Below, piece after piece: positions 48,199-56,283 of a stretch of DNA of 64,000 nt. Origin of the DNA: Stenotrophomonas lactitubi (GTDB taxonomy: Bacteria; Pseudomonadota; Gammaproteobacteria; Xanthomonadales; Xanthomonadaceae); the NCBI RefSeq assembly GCF_002803515.1, contig NZ_PHQX01000001.1:4030001-4094000 (forward strand), written 5' to 3'. Position 1 is the stretch's first letter. Each line of letters opens with the position of its first letter. The translations under genes were made by a program, and so were the position numbers. The notes below the pieces were generated by a model, which saw only the letters and a list, made by a program, of their open reading frames with translations, did no database searches and was not told where the DNA came from.

Positions 48199-48906
48199 TC
48201 AATCCTCGCCTTGCAACAGCCACGCCCGCATCGCTGCACTCACCTCTTCCGGCTTTTCCATCGGCGCGAGGTGCCCACAATCGGGCACCACCACCAGCTG
48301 CGAATGCGGCACCAGCGCGTGTATCTCTTCGCTCACCGCCAAGGGCGTGATGCGGTCGTTCGCACCACAGACGATCAGCAACGGATCGCGGTAGCCGGCC
48401 AGCACGTCGTGGCCGTCACTCCGTTCCAGTGCGCTCTGCCGCAGGAATACCTCCGCACCCAACCGCGCGGTCATGTCGCGCACGCGCTGCACCAGCACGT
48501 AGTCGTCCAGCCGCGAGGCATCAATGTAGCTGCGCATCAGCACATCGCCAAAGCCATGGAACTTCCCCGGCAGGCGCACGCTGGCACGCTGGCTGCGCCG
48601 CTGTTCGGCGCGTTCCGGGGAGTCGGCATGGATCGAGGTGTCGATCAGGGCCAGTTGCAGCACGCGCTCCGGCGCGGTGCGCAGGATCTGCTGGGCGACG
48701 AAGCCACCCAGTGAGAAACCGGCCAGCGCGAATCGCGGGGGCGCCTGCGCCAGCACGTCCTCGGCCACCGCCTGCAAAGTCTCGCCCCGGGTCTGGTCGC
48801 CCACGCTGCAGTCGGCGATATCGGCCAGGTCGGCCAGCTGTGCGCGCCAGAGTTCGGCATCGTTGAGCAGGCCGGGGAGGAGGAGCAGGGGAATACGGTC
48901 GGTCAT
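48199..48906 (-). CDS. alpha/beta-hydrolase
   Basis: 235 residues. Oxyanion strand [14 protein letters not shown], nucleophile elbow [12 protein letters not shown] near residue 64, acid in [10 protein letters not shown] and His in [15 protein letters not shown]. Close in layout to small hydrolases such as BioH/MenH-like enzymes. Substrate unknown. Divergent from the YbjQ-like gene, with the starts 45 bases apart. Confidence 0.88.
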   Translation of the reverse strand: MTDRIPLLLLPGLLNDAELWRAQLADLADIADCSVGDQTRGETLQAVAEDVLAQAPPRFALAGFSLGGFVAQQILRTAPERVLQLALIDTSIHADSPERAEQRRSQRASVRLPGKFHGFGDVLMRSYIDASRLDDYVLVQRVRDMTARLGAEVFLRQSALERSDGHDVLAGYRDPLLIVCGANDRITPLAVSEEIHALVPHSQLVVVPDCGHLAPMEKPEEVSAAMRAWLLQGED

Positions 48907-48951
48907 GGCGGTATTGTGGCGCCTTCAAACCCACAAGACGACCAGACACCC

Positions 48952-49332
48952 ATGGCCGATCCCTACAACAGTGGCACTCCCACCACCTCCGCAGCGCGCT
49001 TCGATGATTCGATGGTGACCACCGCCTTCGAGCTGCCCGGCTACCGCATCGAGCGCAACCTGGGCGTCGTGCGCGGCATCACCGTGCGCTCGCGCTCGAT
49101 CGTGGGCAACTTCCTTGGCGGCATCCAGACCATCTTCGGCGGCAACATCACCATCTACACCGAGCTGTGCGAGCAGGCACGCGAGGAAACCTATCGCGAC
49201 ATGGTCAAGCACGCGCGGCAGCTGGGTGCCAACGCGGTCATCGGCATGCGCTACGACGCCACCGACGTGATGACCGGGCTGACCGAAGTGCTGTGCTATG
49301 GCACGGCGGTGGTGGTCGAGCCGCTGCGATAA
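48952..49332 (+). CDS. YbjQ/UPF0145 family protein
   Basis: 126 residues from the ATG at 48952. Family pattern [41 protein letters not shown], and [17 protein letters not shown]. These proteins form a pentameric heavy-metal-binding-like fold of unknown role. A second protein with the same GANAV element is at 60581. Confidence 0.88.
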   Translation: MADPYNSGTPTTSAARFDDSMVTTAFELPGYRIERNLGVVRGITVRSRSIVGNFLGGIQTIFGGNITIYTELCEQAREETYRDMVKHARQLGANAVIGMRYDATDVMTGLTEVLCYGTAVVVEPLR

Positions 49333-49389
49333 CCCACGAAAATCCTGCCATGATGGATGTGAGGATCTACCGTCCCTGCGAGGCGAGTG

Positions 49390-49749
49390 ATGTCCAGAGT
49401 GCCAACGATTGTGCTGTTCCTTTGCTTGGCCTGCCCTCCCTCCTCAGGTGTTGCCTCCGCCAGGGATGGTCTGGCCGCGCTGCCTGCGGCGGTAAGAGCC
49501 ACCATACTGGCTGCGCAGAAGCAGCCCGAATGCGTACGTGTCGTGGAGGCCTACGTCCGGCGTACCAGGGCTTGGAATAAGACGACGTATCTCGTAGCCA
49601 CATCGCCCCCCGTATCCGGCGGCCGCGGTTTTGCCGTGCTGCATCAGGACGATCTTGCAGATCCACTGTCCACGCAGGAACGCAAATCGTTCCATCTGGA
49701 GCTGGATCAGTCGTGCAGCAAGGTTATCGAGGAGTTCTGGTTCCAGTAG
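49390..49749 (+). CDS. small exported protein, unknown
   Basis: 119 residues from the ATG at 49390 (a GTG lies three bases before). Signal peptide MSRVPTIVLFLCLACPPSSGVASA, then a mature part with two cysteines (QPECVRVV, LDQSCSKVIEEFW) that could form a disulfide. Family not recognised. Base composition is slightly lower in GC than its neighbours. Confidence 0.6.
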   Translation: MSRVPTIVLFLCLACPPSSGVASARDGLAALPAAVRATILAAQKQPECVRVVEAYVRRTRAWNKTTYLVATSPPVSGGRGFAVLHQDDLADPLSTQERKSFHLELDQSCSKVIEEFWFQ

Positions 49750-49780
49750 AAGCACCAAGGTGAAATGAACGAGGTGTCGA

Positions 49781-52501
49781 TCACACTGGGACGTCGGGTA
49801 CTTCCACCTGCTGCACCGGCAACGTCACCATCATCACCGTCGGATCGTCGGGGTCCAGCCGGGTCTTGAAGCCCAGGCTCTGGCACATCGCCAGCATGGT
49901 GCTGTTCTCACGCAGCACCTGGCCTTCCACCACGTCCAGGCCCAGCCACTTGGCGTACTCGATCATGATCGCCATCAGCCGCCAGCCGATGCCATGGCCC
50001 TTCAGGTCAGAACGGATCAGGATGCCGTACTCACCGCGGTGATAGTCCGCATCGGCATGCAGTCGCACCGCACCGAGCATCTCGCCGGTGCGCGGCTCAA
50101 TAGCCACCAAGGCGATCGAGCGCGCGTAGTCCAGCTGGGTCAGGCGGGCGATGAACTCGTGGCTGAAGTGCTTGACCGACTGGAAGAAGCGCAGGCGCAG
50201 ATCCTCATCGCTGACGCGCGCGAAGAACGCGCGGAACAACGCGTCATCTTCCGGCCGCACCGGGCGTACGAAGGCGCGACCGCCGTCGGACAGTTCGATG
50301 GTGCGTTCCCATTCCTTCGGATACGGGAAGACGGCGAAGCGCGGATGGCCACGGCCCTTGTGCAGGATGCGCGACGGCGCAACCGCCACGCGCGCGTCCA
50401 GCGCCAGGATGCCCTTGCTGTCGACCAGCAGCGGGTTGATGTCCAGCGTGCGTACTTCGGGAATATCTGCTGCCAGCTGCGCCAGCTTGACCAGCGCCAG
50501 CGCCAGCGCGCGCTCGTCGGCCGCTGGCACATCGCCGTAGGCCTTGAGGATGCGCGAGGCGCGGGTCTGGCCGATCAGCTCGTGGGCCAGGCGCAGGTCC
50601 AGCGGGGGCAGCGCCAAGGCCTTGTCATTGATGACTTCCACCGCCGTGCCACCACGACCGACTACGATCACCGGGCCGAACGTGGCGTCGTCGGCGATGC
50701 CGACGATGAGCTCGCGCGCCTTCGGGCGGACGATGGTCGGCTGCACCAGCAGGCCGTCGATGCGGGCGTCCGGCCGCAGCTGCCGTGCACGGGCAAGGAT
50801 CGCCTTGGCCGCGCTCTGCACCGCAGGCAGCGTTGCCAGATTGAGGCGCACGCCATCCACTTCGGATTTGTGCGGAATATCGGGCGACAGGATCTTCAGC
50901 GCGACGGTGGCACCACGCTCCAGCAGCGGTTGCGCCAGGTCCATCGCCTCGTGCGCATCGCGCGCGTGCATCACCGGCGCAGAGGGGATGCCGTAGGCCT
51001 TCAGCAGTTCATGGGTGGCCAGCGGATCCAGCCAGCCTTGACCGTTGGCCAGCGCGGCCTCGACCAGCGCACGTGCACGCACGGTGTCCACGCTGAAGTC
51101 CTGCGGCAGGCTGGGTGGCGTTTCCATCAACGCGTTCTGTGCTTCGCGGTAACGCACCAGATGCTGGAAACCGCGCACGGCCTCGGCTTCGGTGGGATAG
51201 GTCGGCACGCGTGCCGCGTTGAGGGTGGCGGTGGCCTGGTCGTCGTTGCCCAGCCACACCGCGAATACCGGCTTGTCGCGGTGATGGCGCGGGCGCAGGC
51301 CGAGCGTGCGGGTCAACGCCTGCGCGGCGTCGGCCGAGGAGGTGAACGCCGTGGGCACGTTGACCACCAGCACCGCGTCGTTCTCGTTGTCGGCCAGCAG
51401 CGCCTCGATGGCCGTGGCATAGCGATCACCATCGGCATCGACCACGATGTCGACCGGGTTGCTGCGCGACCAGCCCTGCGGCAGTACCGCATCGAGCTTC
51501 TGCACGGTGCTGTCGGACAGCTGCGCCAGCGTGCCATGCAGGGCGATCAGCTGGTCCACCGCCAGGTGGCCGACACCGCCGCCATTGCTGAGGATGGCCA
51601 GGCGACGCCCGGGGAAGGTACCGAGGCGGCCCAGCGATTCGGCCGCGGTGAACAGTTCGTCCAGCGCGCTCACCCGCAGCAGGCCGGCACGGTTGAATGC
51701 CGCGCCGTAGACATCATCGGCACGCGCCAGGGCCTGCACGTGAGTATCGGCGCTGCCCGGCTGCACCCGTTCGGCGCGGCCGGACTTCACCACCACTACC
51801 GGCTTGGCACGCGCCGCGGCACGTGCGGCCGACATGAACTTGCGGGCGTCCTTGATCTGCTCGACGTAGAGCAGGATGGCGCGCGTGCGGTAGTCGGTGG
51901 CGAAATAATCCAGCAGGTCGCCGAAGTCCACGTCCATGGTGTCGCCCAGCGAGACCACGGCGGAGAACCCCACCGAACGTGCCACGCCCCACTCCACCAG
52001 GGCGGCGGCGATCGCCGAGGATTCGGAGATCAGCGCGAGGTCGCCGGCCTGCGGGAAATGCGCGGCGATACTGGCATTGAGCCGTGCATGCGGTGCGATC
52101 ACACCCAGGCAGTGCGGGCCGAGGATGCGCAGGCCATGCGCGCGCGCGGCGGCCTCCACCTGTGCCCACGGCGAGCCTGGGCCCTCACCCAGATGCGCAG
52201 TGAGGATGATCGCGGCCTGCACGCCACGTTCGGCAGCGGTGCGTACCACCTGCGGCACGATCGCCGCCGGCGCGGTGATCACCACCAGTTCCGGCACCCA
52301 GTCCAGGTCCTTCAACCGCTTTACCGTGCGGATGCCATCGATCTCGGCGTGGCGCGGGTTGATCCATGCCACCTTGCCGGGGAAGCCGGTGCCACGCAGG
52401 TTGCGCATCACTGCGCGGCCGGCCGAGCGCTCACGCGGGCTGCCGCCGATCACCGCGACCGACTGCGGACGGAACACGGACTGCAGGTGGTAGGTACTCA
52501 T
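49781..52501 (-). CDS. PatZ/Pka-type protein lysine acetyltransferase (CoA-ligase-like plus GNAT)
   Basis: 906 residues from the ATG at 52501. Domain order: CoA-binding (about 1-130, SVAVIGGSPRERSAG), succinyl-CoA-ligase-like (about 130-460), ATP-grasp (about 480-720, VALKILSPDIPHKSEVDGVRL, then RGGTAVEVINDKALALPP) and C-terminal GNAT (about 745-890, RPVRPEDDALFRAFFARV, then SDLKGHGIGWRLM). As in E. coli PatZ it should acetylate metabolic enzymes using acetyl-CoA. The catalytic His of true ADP-forming synthetases is in doubt (ILGPHCLGV lies at that site), so ligase activity may be lost or retained. Confidence 0.9.
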   Translation of the reverse strand: MSTYHLQSVFRPQSVAVIGGSPRERSAGRAVMRNLRGTGFPGKVAWINPRHAEIDGIRTVKRLKDLDWVPELVVITAPAAIVPQVVRTAAERGVQAAIILTAHLGEGPGSPWAQVEAAARAHGLRILGPHCLGVIAPHARLNASIAAHFPQAGDLALISESSAIAAALVEWGVARSVGFSAVVSLGDTMDVDFGDLLDYFATDYRTRAILLYVEQIKDARKFMSAARAAARAKPVVVVKSGRAERVQPGSADTHVQALARADDVYGAAFNRAGLLRVSALDELFTAAESLGRLGTFPGRRLAILSNGGGVGHLAVDQLIALHGTLAQLSDSTVQKLDAVLPQGWSRSNPVDIVVDADGDRYATAIEALLADNENDAVLVVNVPTAFTSSADAAQALTRTLGLRPRHHRDKPVFAVWLGNDDQATATLNAARVPTYPTEAEAVRGFQHLVRYREAQNALMETPPSLPQDFSVDTVRARALVEAALANGQGWLDPLATHELLKAYGIPSAPVMHARDAHEAMDLAQPLLERGATVALKILSPDIPHKSEVDGVRLNLATLPAVQSAAKAILARARQLRPDARIDGLLVQPTIVRPKARELIVGIADDATFGPVIVVGRGGTAVEVINDKALALPPLDLRLAHELIGQTRASRILKAYGDVPAADERALALALVKLAQLAADIPEVRTLDINPLLVDSKGILALDARVAVAPSRILHKGRGHPRFAVFPYPKEWERTIELSDGGRAFVRPVRPEDDALFRAFFARVSDEDLRLRFFQSVKHFSHEFIARLTQLDYARSIALVAIEPRTGEMLGAVRLHADADYHRGEYGILIRSDLKGHGIGWRLMAIMIEYAKWLGLDVVEGQVLRENSTMLAMCQSLGFKTRLDPDDPTVMMVTLPVQQVEVPDVPV

Positions 52502-52563
52502 GTGCCTACGGTACACGGACCGGCGCTGCGGCGGCATGATCGTGCGCAGGAACCTGGCATCGC

Positions 52564-52586
52564 ATCCACGCATGGCGTGGATCTAC
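52564..52586 (-). repeat. SMAG element (ATCCACGC stem), reverse
   Basis: ATCCACGC-atg-GCGTGGAT then CTAC. First of three copies in the 173-base gap between mgtE and the PatZ-like gene. Confidence 0.88.
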
Positions 52587-52603
52587 TACGGCGGCCAGGA
52601 CCA

Positions 52604-52680
52604 GTAGATCCACGCCATGCGTGGATGACGCCCCCCTTACAGTAGATCCACGCCATGCGTGGATGACGCCCCCGTTACAG
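52604..52680 (+). repeat. tandem 38-bp duplication containing two SMAG elements
   Basis: SMAGs at 52604-52626 and 52642-52664 are each followed by GACGCCCCC(c/g)TTACAG. The second tail contains the mgtE stop codon (TTA at 52675) and first codon complement, so the duplicated unit is SMAG plus the last bases of mgtE. Copies differ at one position. Confidence 0.8.
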
Positions 52681-54045
52681 CAGGGTGCCGTGCAGAATCA
52701 TCGCAGCGATGCTGAAATAGATCACCAGGCCGGTCACATCCACCAGGGTGGCGACGAACGGGGCCGAGGCGCTGGCCGGGTCGAAGCCCAGCCGCTTGAG
52801 GATGAAGGGCAGCATCGACCCGGACAGCGAGCCGAAGGTAACGATGCCCACCAGCGCAGCGCCGATGGTGATCGCCAGCAGGATCCAGTGCTCGCCGTAG
52901 TCATGGAATCCACCGAGCTGCCAGATCACGATGCGTACGATGGCCAGGCAGCCGAGGATGGCACCGAGCACCATGCCGGTGGGCACTTCGCGCAGGGCGA
53001 CCTTCCACCAGTCGCGCAGGCGCAGCTCGCGCAGGGCCAGGCTGCGGATCAGCAGCGAAGTGGCCTGCGAACCGGAGTTGCCACCCGAGCTCATGATCAA
53101 CGGAATGAACAGGGTCAGCACCACCGCACGCGCCAGTTCGTCCTCGTAGTGCTGCATCGCGCTGGCGGTCAGCATCTCGCCCACGAACAGCACGCTCAGC
53201 CAGCCGGCGCGCTTGCGCAGCATCTCGAAGAAGCCGATCTGCATGTACGGCTTGTCCAGCGCTTCCATGCCGCCGAACTTGTGCGCGTCTTCGGTGGACT
53301 CTTCGATCAGCGCATCGAGGATGTCATCGACGGTGACGATGCCCAGCATGTGCTGCTGCGCGTCCACCACCGGAATCGCCAGCAGATCGTGGCGGCGGAT
53401 CAGCCGTGCCACGTCTTCCTGGTCCATCTGCGCATCCACCATCACCGGCGGATTGACCTGGGCCACGTCCAGGATCGATTCCTCCGGCAGACCGGTGATC
53501 AGCCGCCGCATGGTCACCACCTGCTGCAGCCGCTGGTTGGCCGGGTCGAGGACGTAGATCGCATACACGGTCTCGCGCGTGCGCTCGACCTGGCGGATGT
53601 GCTGCAGGGTCTGGGCCACGGTCCAGGTGGCGGGCACGGCGACGAACTCGGTGGTCATCAGCGCGCCGGCGGTGTTCGGCGGGTAGCTCAGCAGCTTCTG
53701 GATGGTCTGCCGGGCTTCGTTGCCCAGCAGCGGAATCAGCCGCGCGCGTTCTTCTTCATCCAGCTCGTGGACGATGTCGGTGGCACGGTCGTCGGCCATC
53801 AACCCCAGCAGCGCGGCGGCGCGTGCCGGCGGCAGCGCGGCAACCAGTTCGCCGCTGCGGTGCAGCTCCGGCGCCTCCAGCATCTTCACTGCACGCGGCA
53901 ACGACAGCGCGGCCAGCGTCTCGGCGGCGCGCTGCAGTTCGAGCGTGTTGAGGAATTCCACCGCGTCGGCGGTGTTGTAGTTCGCCAGCGGTGCCGACAA
54001 TGCTGCGGCATCGGCCACCGGACGCAGCAATTGCTTCTGGTTCAT
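52675..54045 (-). CDS. mgtE: magnesium transporter MgtE
   Basis: 456 residues. N domain of superhelical repeats (about 1-130, LPPARAAALLGLMADDRATDIVHEL), two CBS domains (about 135-260, NTAGALMTTEFVAVPATWTV and LAIPVVDAQQHMLGIVTVDDI), a plug helix and five membrane helices (about 290-450) with the family motif FIPLIMSSGGNSGSQA. A Mg2+ channel gated by cytoplasmic Mg2+. The mRNA leader is unusually long; no M-box riboswitch was recognised. Confidence 0.95.
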   Translation of the reverse strand: MNQKQLLRPVADAAALSAPLANYNTADAVEFLNTLELQRAAETLAALSLPRAVKMLEAPELHRSGELVAALPPARAAALLGLMADDRATDIVHELDEEERARLIPLLGNEARQTIQKLLSYPPNTAGALMTTEFVAVPATWTVAQTLQHIRQVERTRETVYAIYVLDPANQRLQQVVTMRRLITGLPEESILDVAQVNPPVMVDAQMDQEDVARLIRRHDLLAIPVVDAQQHMLGIVTVDDILDALIEESTEDAHKFGGMEALDKPYMQIGFFEMLRKRAGWLSVLFVGEMLTASAMQHYEDELARAVVLTLFIPLIMSSGGNSGSQATSLLIRSLALRELRLRDWWKVALREVPTGMVLGAILGCLAIVRIVIWQLGGFHDYGEHWILLAITIGAALVGIVTFGSLSGSMLPFILKRLGFDPASASAPFVATLVDVTGLVIYFSIAAMILHGTLL

Positions 54046-54386
54046 GGTGATTCGCCTTCATGGGGTGCGACATCGCGCAACGCCAACGCAGGCAAACCGT
54101 CCCGATGTCAGGCGGTGGCCATCGCTGGCGTCGATCGAGGTCGACTTCTACTGTCGCTGGACATGGGTTGGGGACTCCGGAGGGGTGTACTGACGGACAC
54201 GCCGGCAGCGGCGGCAGTCTGGACCTGCGGTCGGTGCAGGTCAACCCGCGGCCGGTGACCGGGCAAGGGGTCCACCGCCGTTCTCGTGCGTACACAGCCG
54301 CGCGCGCATAATGGCCAGGTGGCATCCGCCGCGCTTCCCCCCGCCGAACGGACGCACAGCCGGCCTCCCGATGACCAGGTATTCCC
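54046..54386. other. 341-base divergent region between mgtE and the Kef-type antiporter gene
   Basis: Contains a GC-rich run with a hairpin near 54211-54225 (GCCGGCAGCGGCGGCAG) and a CATAAT (54312-54317) that could be a -10 box for the antiporter. On the mgtE side the 150 bases before the ATG have no clear box. I looked for the conserved M-box core and did not find it. Nothing else is seen. Confidence 0.4.
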
Positions 54387-56165
54387 ATGCATAGCGGTGG
54401 TCTGGAACTGGCATTGGTGCTGCTGCTGGCCGCGGTGATCGCGGTGCCGGTGTTCAAGAAGTTCGGCTTCGGCGCGGTGCTGGGCTACCTGGCGGCCGGC
54501 GTGGTGCTGGGGCCGGATGGCCTCGGCTTCGTACAGGACGCCGACCGCATCCTCGGCGCGGCCGAGATCGGCGTGGTCATGCTGCTGTTCGTGATCGGGC
54601 TGGAGCTGTCCCCTGCCCGCCTGAAGGTGATGCGGCGCTCGGTGTTCGGTGCGGGCGCGGCGCAGGTGGCGCTGTCCGGGCTGGTGCTGGGCGGCCTGCT
54701 GCTGCTCGATCACTTCCAGTGGAAGAGCGCGCTGGTGGTGGGCGTGGCGCTGGCGCTGTCGTCGACCGCGGTCGGCCTGCAGCTGCTGTCCGAGCACAAA
54801 GCGATCAACAGCGACCATGGCAGGCTGGGGTTTGCCATCCTGCTGTTCCAGGACCTGATCGCCATTCCGCTGCTGGCCGCGATTCCGCTGCTGGGCGGGG
54901 TCAAGAACGAGACGCTGCGCTGGGAAGATGCGGCCGTCGCGCTGGGCGCGCTGGCAGTGGTGATCCTGTGTGGACGGCCGGTGCTGCGCCGCCTGTTCGG
55001 CATCATCGCGCGCACCCGCAGCCCGGAAGTGTTCACCGCCACCGCCTTGCTGGTGGTGCTGGGTACCGCCTGGTTCATGCAGGAGGCCGGCCTGAGCCCC
55101 AGCCTGGGAGCGTTCCTGGCCGGTGTGCTGCTGTCCGATTCGGAATTCCGGCACGAGCTGGAATCGCAGATCGAGCCGTTCAAGGGTTTGCTGCTGGGCC
55201 TGTTCTTCATCGCGGTGGGCATGGGCATCGACCTGGACCGCATCGCCGCCGAACCGTGGATGATTGCCGCGGGTGTGGCGATCCTGCTGGTGGTGAAGTT
55301 CAGCCTGCTGTACGCCATCGGCCGCATCGCCAAGCTCAGTTCCCGGCAGTCGCTGCTGCTGGGCAGCGTGCTGTGGCTGGGCGGCGAATTCGCCTTCGTG
55401 GTGTTCAACGAAGCGCAGCGCGCGCACCTGCTGGGCAATGCCAACCATGACCGGCTGGTGGCGATCGTCGGCCTGTCGATGGCGATCACCCCGTTGCTGA
55501 TGATCGCCCTGATGCGCCTGCTCGGCGAGGAGAAGGCCGCGCCACGCCAAGCGGCGGAGGCCGACAAGGTGGCGCCGGACAATCGTCCGAAGGTGCTGAT
55601 TGCCGGCATGGGCCGCTTCGGCCAGGTGATCGCGCGCCTGCTGACCGCGCAGAAGGTGCCGTTCGTGGCGCTGGAAGCGAACCCGGACACGGTGGCCGAC
55701 CTGCGCCGCTTCGGCAACCAGCTGTACTACGGCGACCCGACCCGGCCGGAGATGCTGCGCGCCGCCGGTGGCGAGCACATCGACGTGTTCGTGATCACCG
55801 TGGACGACCCGGAAACCAACCTGCGCGCGGTGCGCATGGTGCGCCGCCTGTACCCGGGTGCGACGGTGCTGGCACGTGCGCGCAACCGCCAGCATGCGTG
55901 GCGGTTGATGGACATGTCGGCCGAACCGTTCCGCGAAGTGTTCGGTACCAGCCTGGAAATGAGCGGGCGCGTGTTGACTGCACTGGGCGTGGCCCCGAAC
56001 GTGGCCGAGCGCCACGTGCAGCAGTTCCGCGAACACGACGAGAAGCTGCTGCGCGACCAGTATCTGGTCTACGACGACGAGGCGGCGGTGATCCAGACCT
56101 CGCGCGATGCGCGCAACGACCTGATGCACCTGTTCGAAGCGGACGCGGAAAGCGACGACAAGTAG
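54387..56165 (+). CDS. Kef-type K+/H+ antiporter (CPA2) with RCK domain
   Basis: 592 residues. Twelve or so helices (residues 5-385) of the cation:proton antiporter-2 family, with GAAEIGVVMLLFVIGLELSP and SSTAVGLQLL, then a TrkA-N/RCK domain (about 407-530, KVLIAGMGRFGQVIARLL, and YYGDPTRPEMLRAA). Same layout as KefB/KefC, which are glutathione-gated; a KefF-type partner is not adjacent. The C-terminus (DADAESDDK) ends at a TAG supplied by a SMAG element. Confidence 0.9.
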   Translation: MHSGGLELALVLLLAAVIAVPVFKKFGFGAVLGYLAAGVVLGPDGLGFVQDADRILGAAEIGVVMLLFVIGLELSPARLKVMRRSVFGAGAAQVALSGLVLGGLLLLDHFQWKSALVVGVALALSSTAVGLQLLSEHKAINSDHGRLGFAILLFQDLIAIPLLAAIPLLGGVKNETLRWEDAAVALGALAVVILCGRPVLRRLFGIIARTRSPEVFTATALLVVLGTAWFMQEAGLSPSLGAFLAGVLLSDSEFRHELESQIEPFKGLLLGLFFIAVGMGIDLDRIAAEPWMIAAGVAILLVVKFSLLYAIGRIAKLSSRQSLLLGSVLWLGGEFAFVVFNEAQRAHLLGNANHDRLVAIVGLSMAITPLLMIALMRLLGEEKAAPRQAAEADKVAPDNRPKVLIAGMGRFGQVIARLLTAQKVPFVALEANPDTVADLRRFGNQLYYGDPTRPEMLRAAGGEHIDVFVITVDDPETNLRAVRMVRRLYPGATVLARARNRQHAWRLMDMSAEPFREVFGTSLEMSGRVLTALGVAPNVAERHVQQFREHDEKLLRDQYLVYDDEAAVIQTSRDARNDLMHLFEADAESDDK

Positions 56166-56231
56166 ATCCACGCCATGCGTGGATGCTTCTCTGTTTCGCC
56201 GCACGATCATCCACGCATGGCGTGGATCTAC
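56162..56231. repeat. facing SMAG pair overlapping a stop codon
   Basis: 56162-56184 is direct, with GTAG whose TAG is the stop codon of the antiporter gene, stem ATCCACGC/GCGTGGAT; 56209-56231 is reverse. They can pair together over their whole length. A headless palindrome TGCCGACC-aac-GGTCGGCA follows at 56243-56261. Confidence 0.88.
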
Positions 56232-56283
56232 TGAAAGCATCCTGCCGACCAACGGTCGGCACCCACCCTATGGAGTGCGACCT

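Noticed and set aside
54046..54200. M-box magnesium riboswitch upstream of mgtE
   Set aside because: The conserved GGTGAGGCTCC core and the paired junction sequence are not there on the minus strand.
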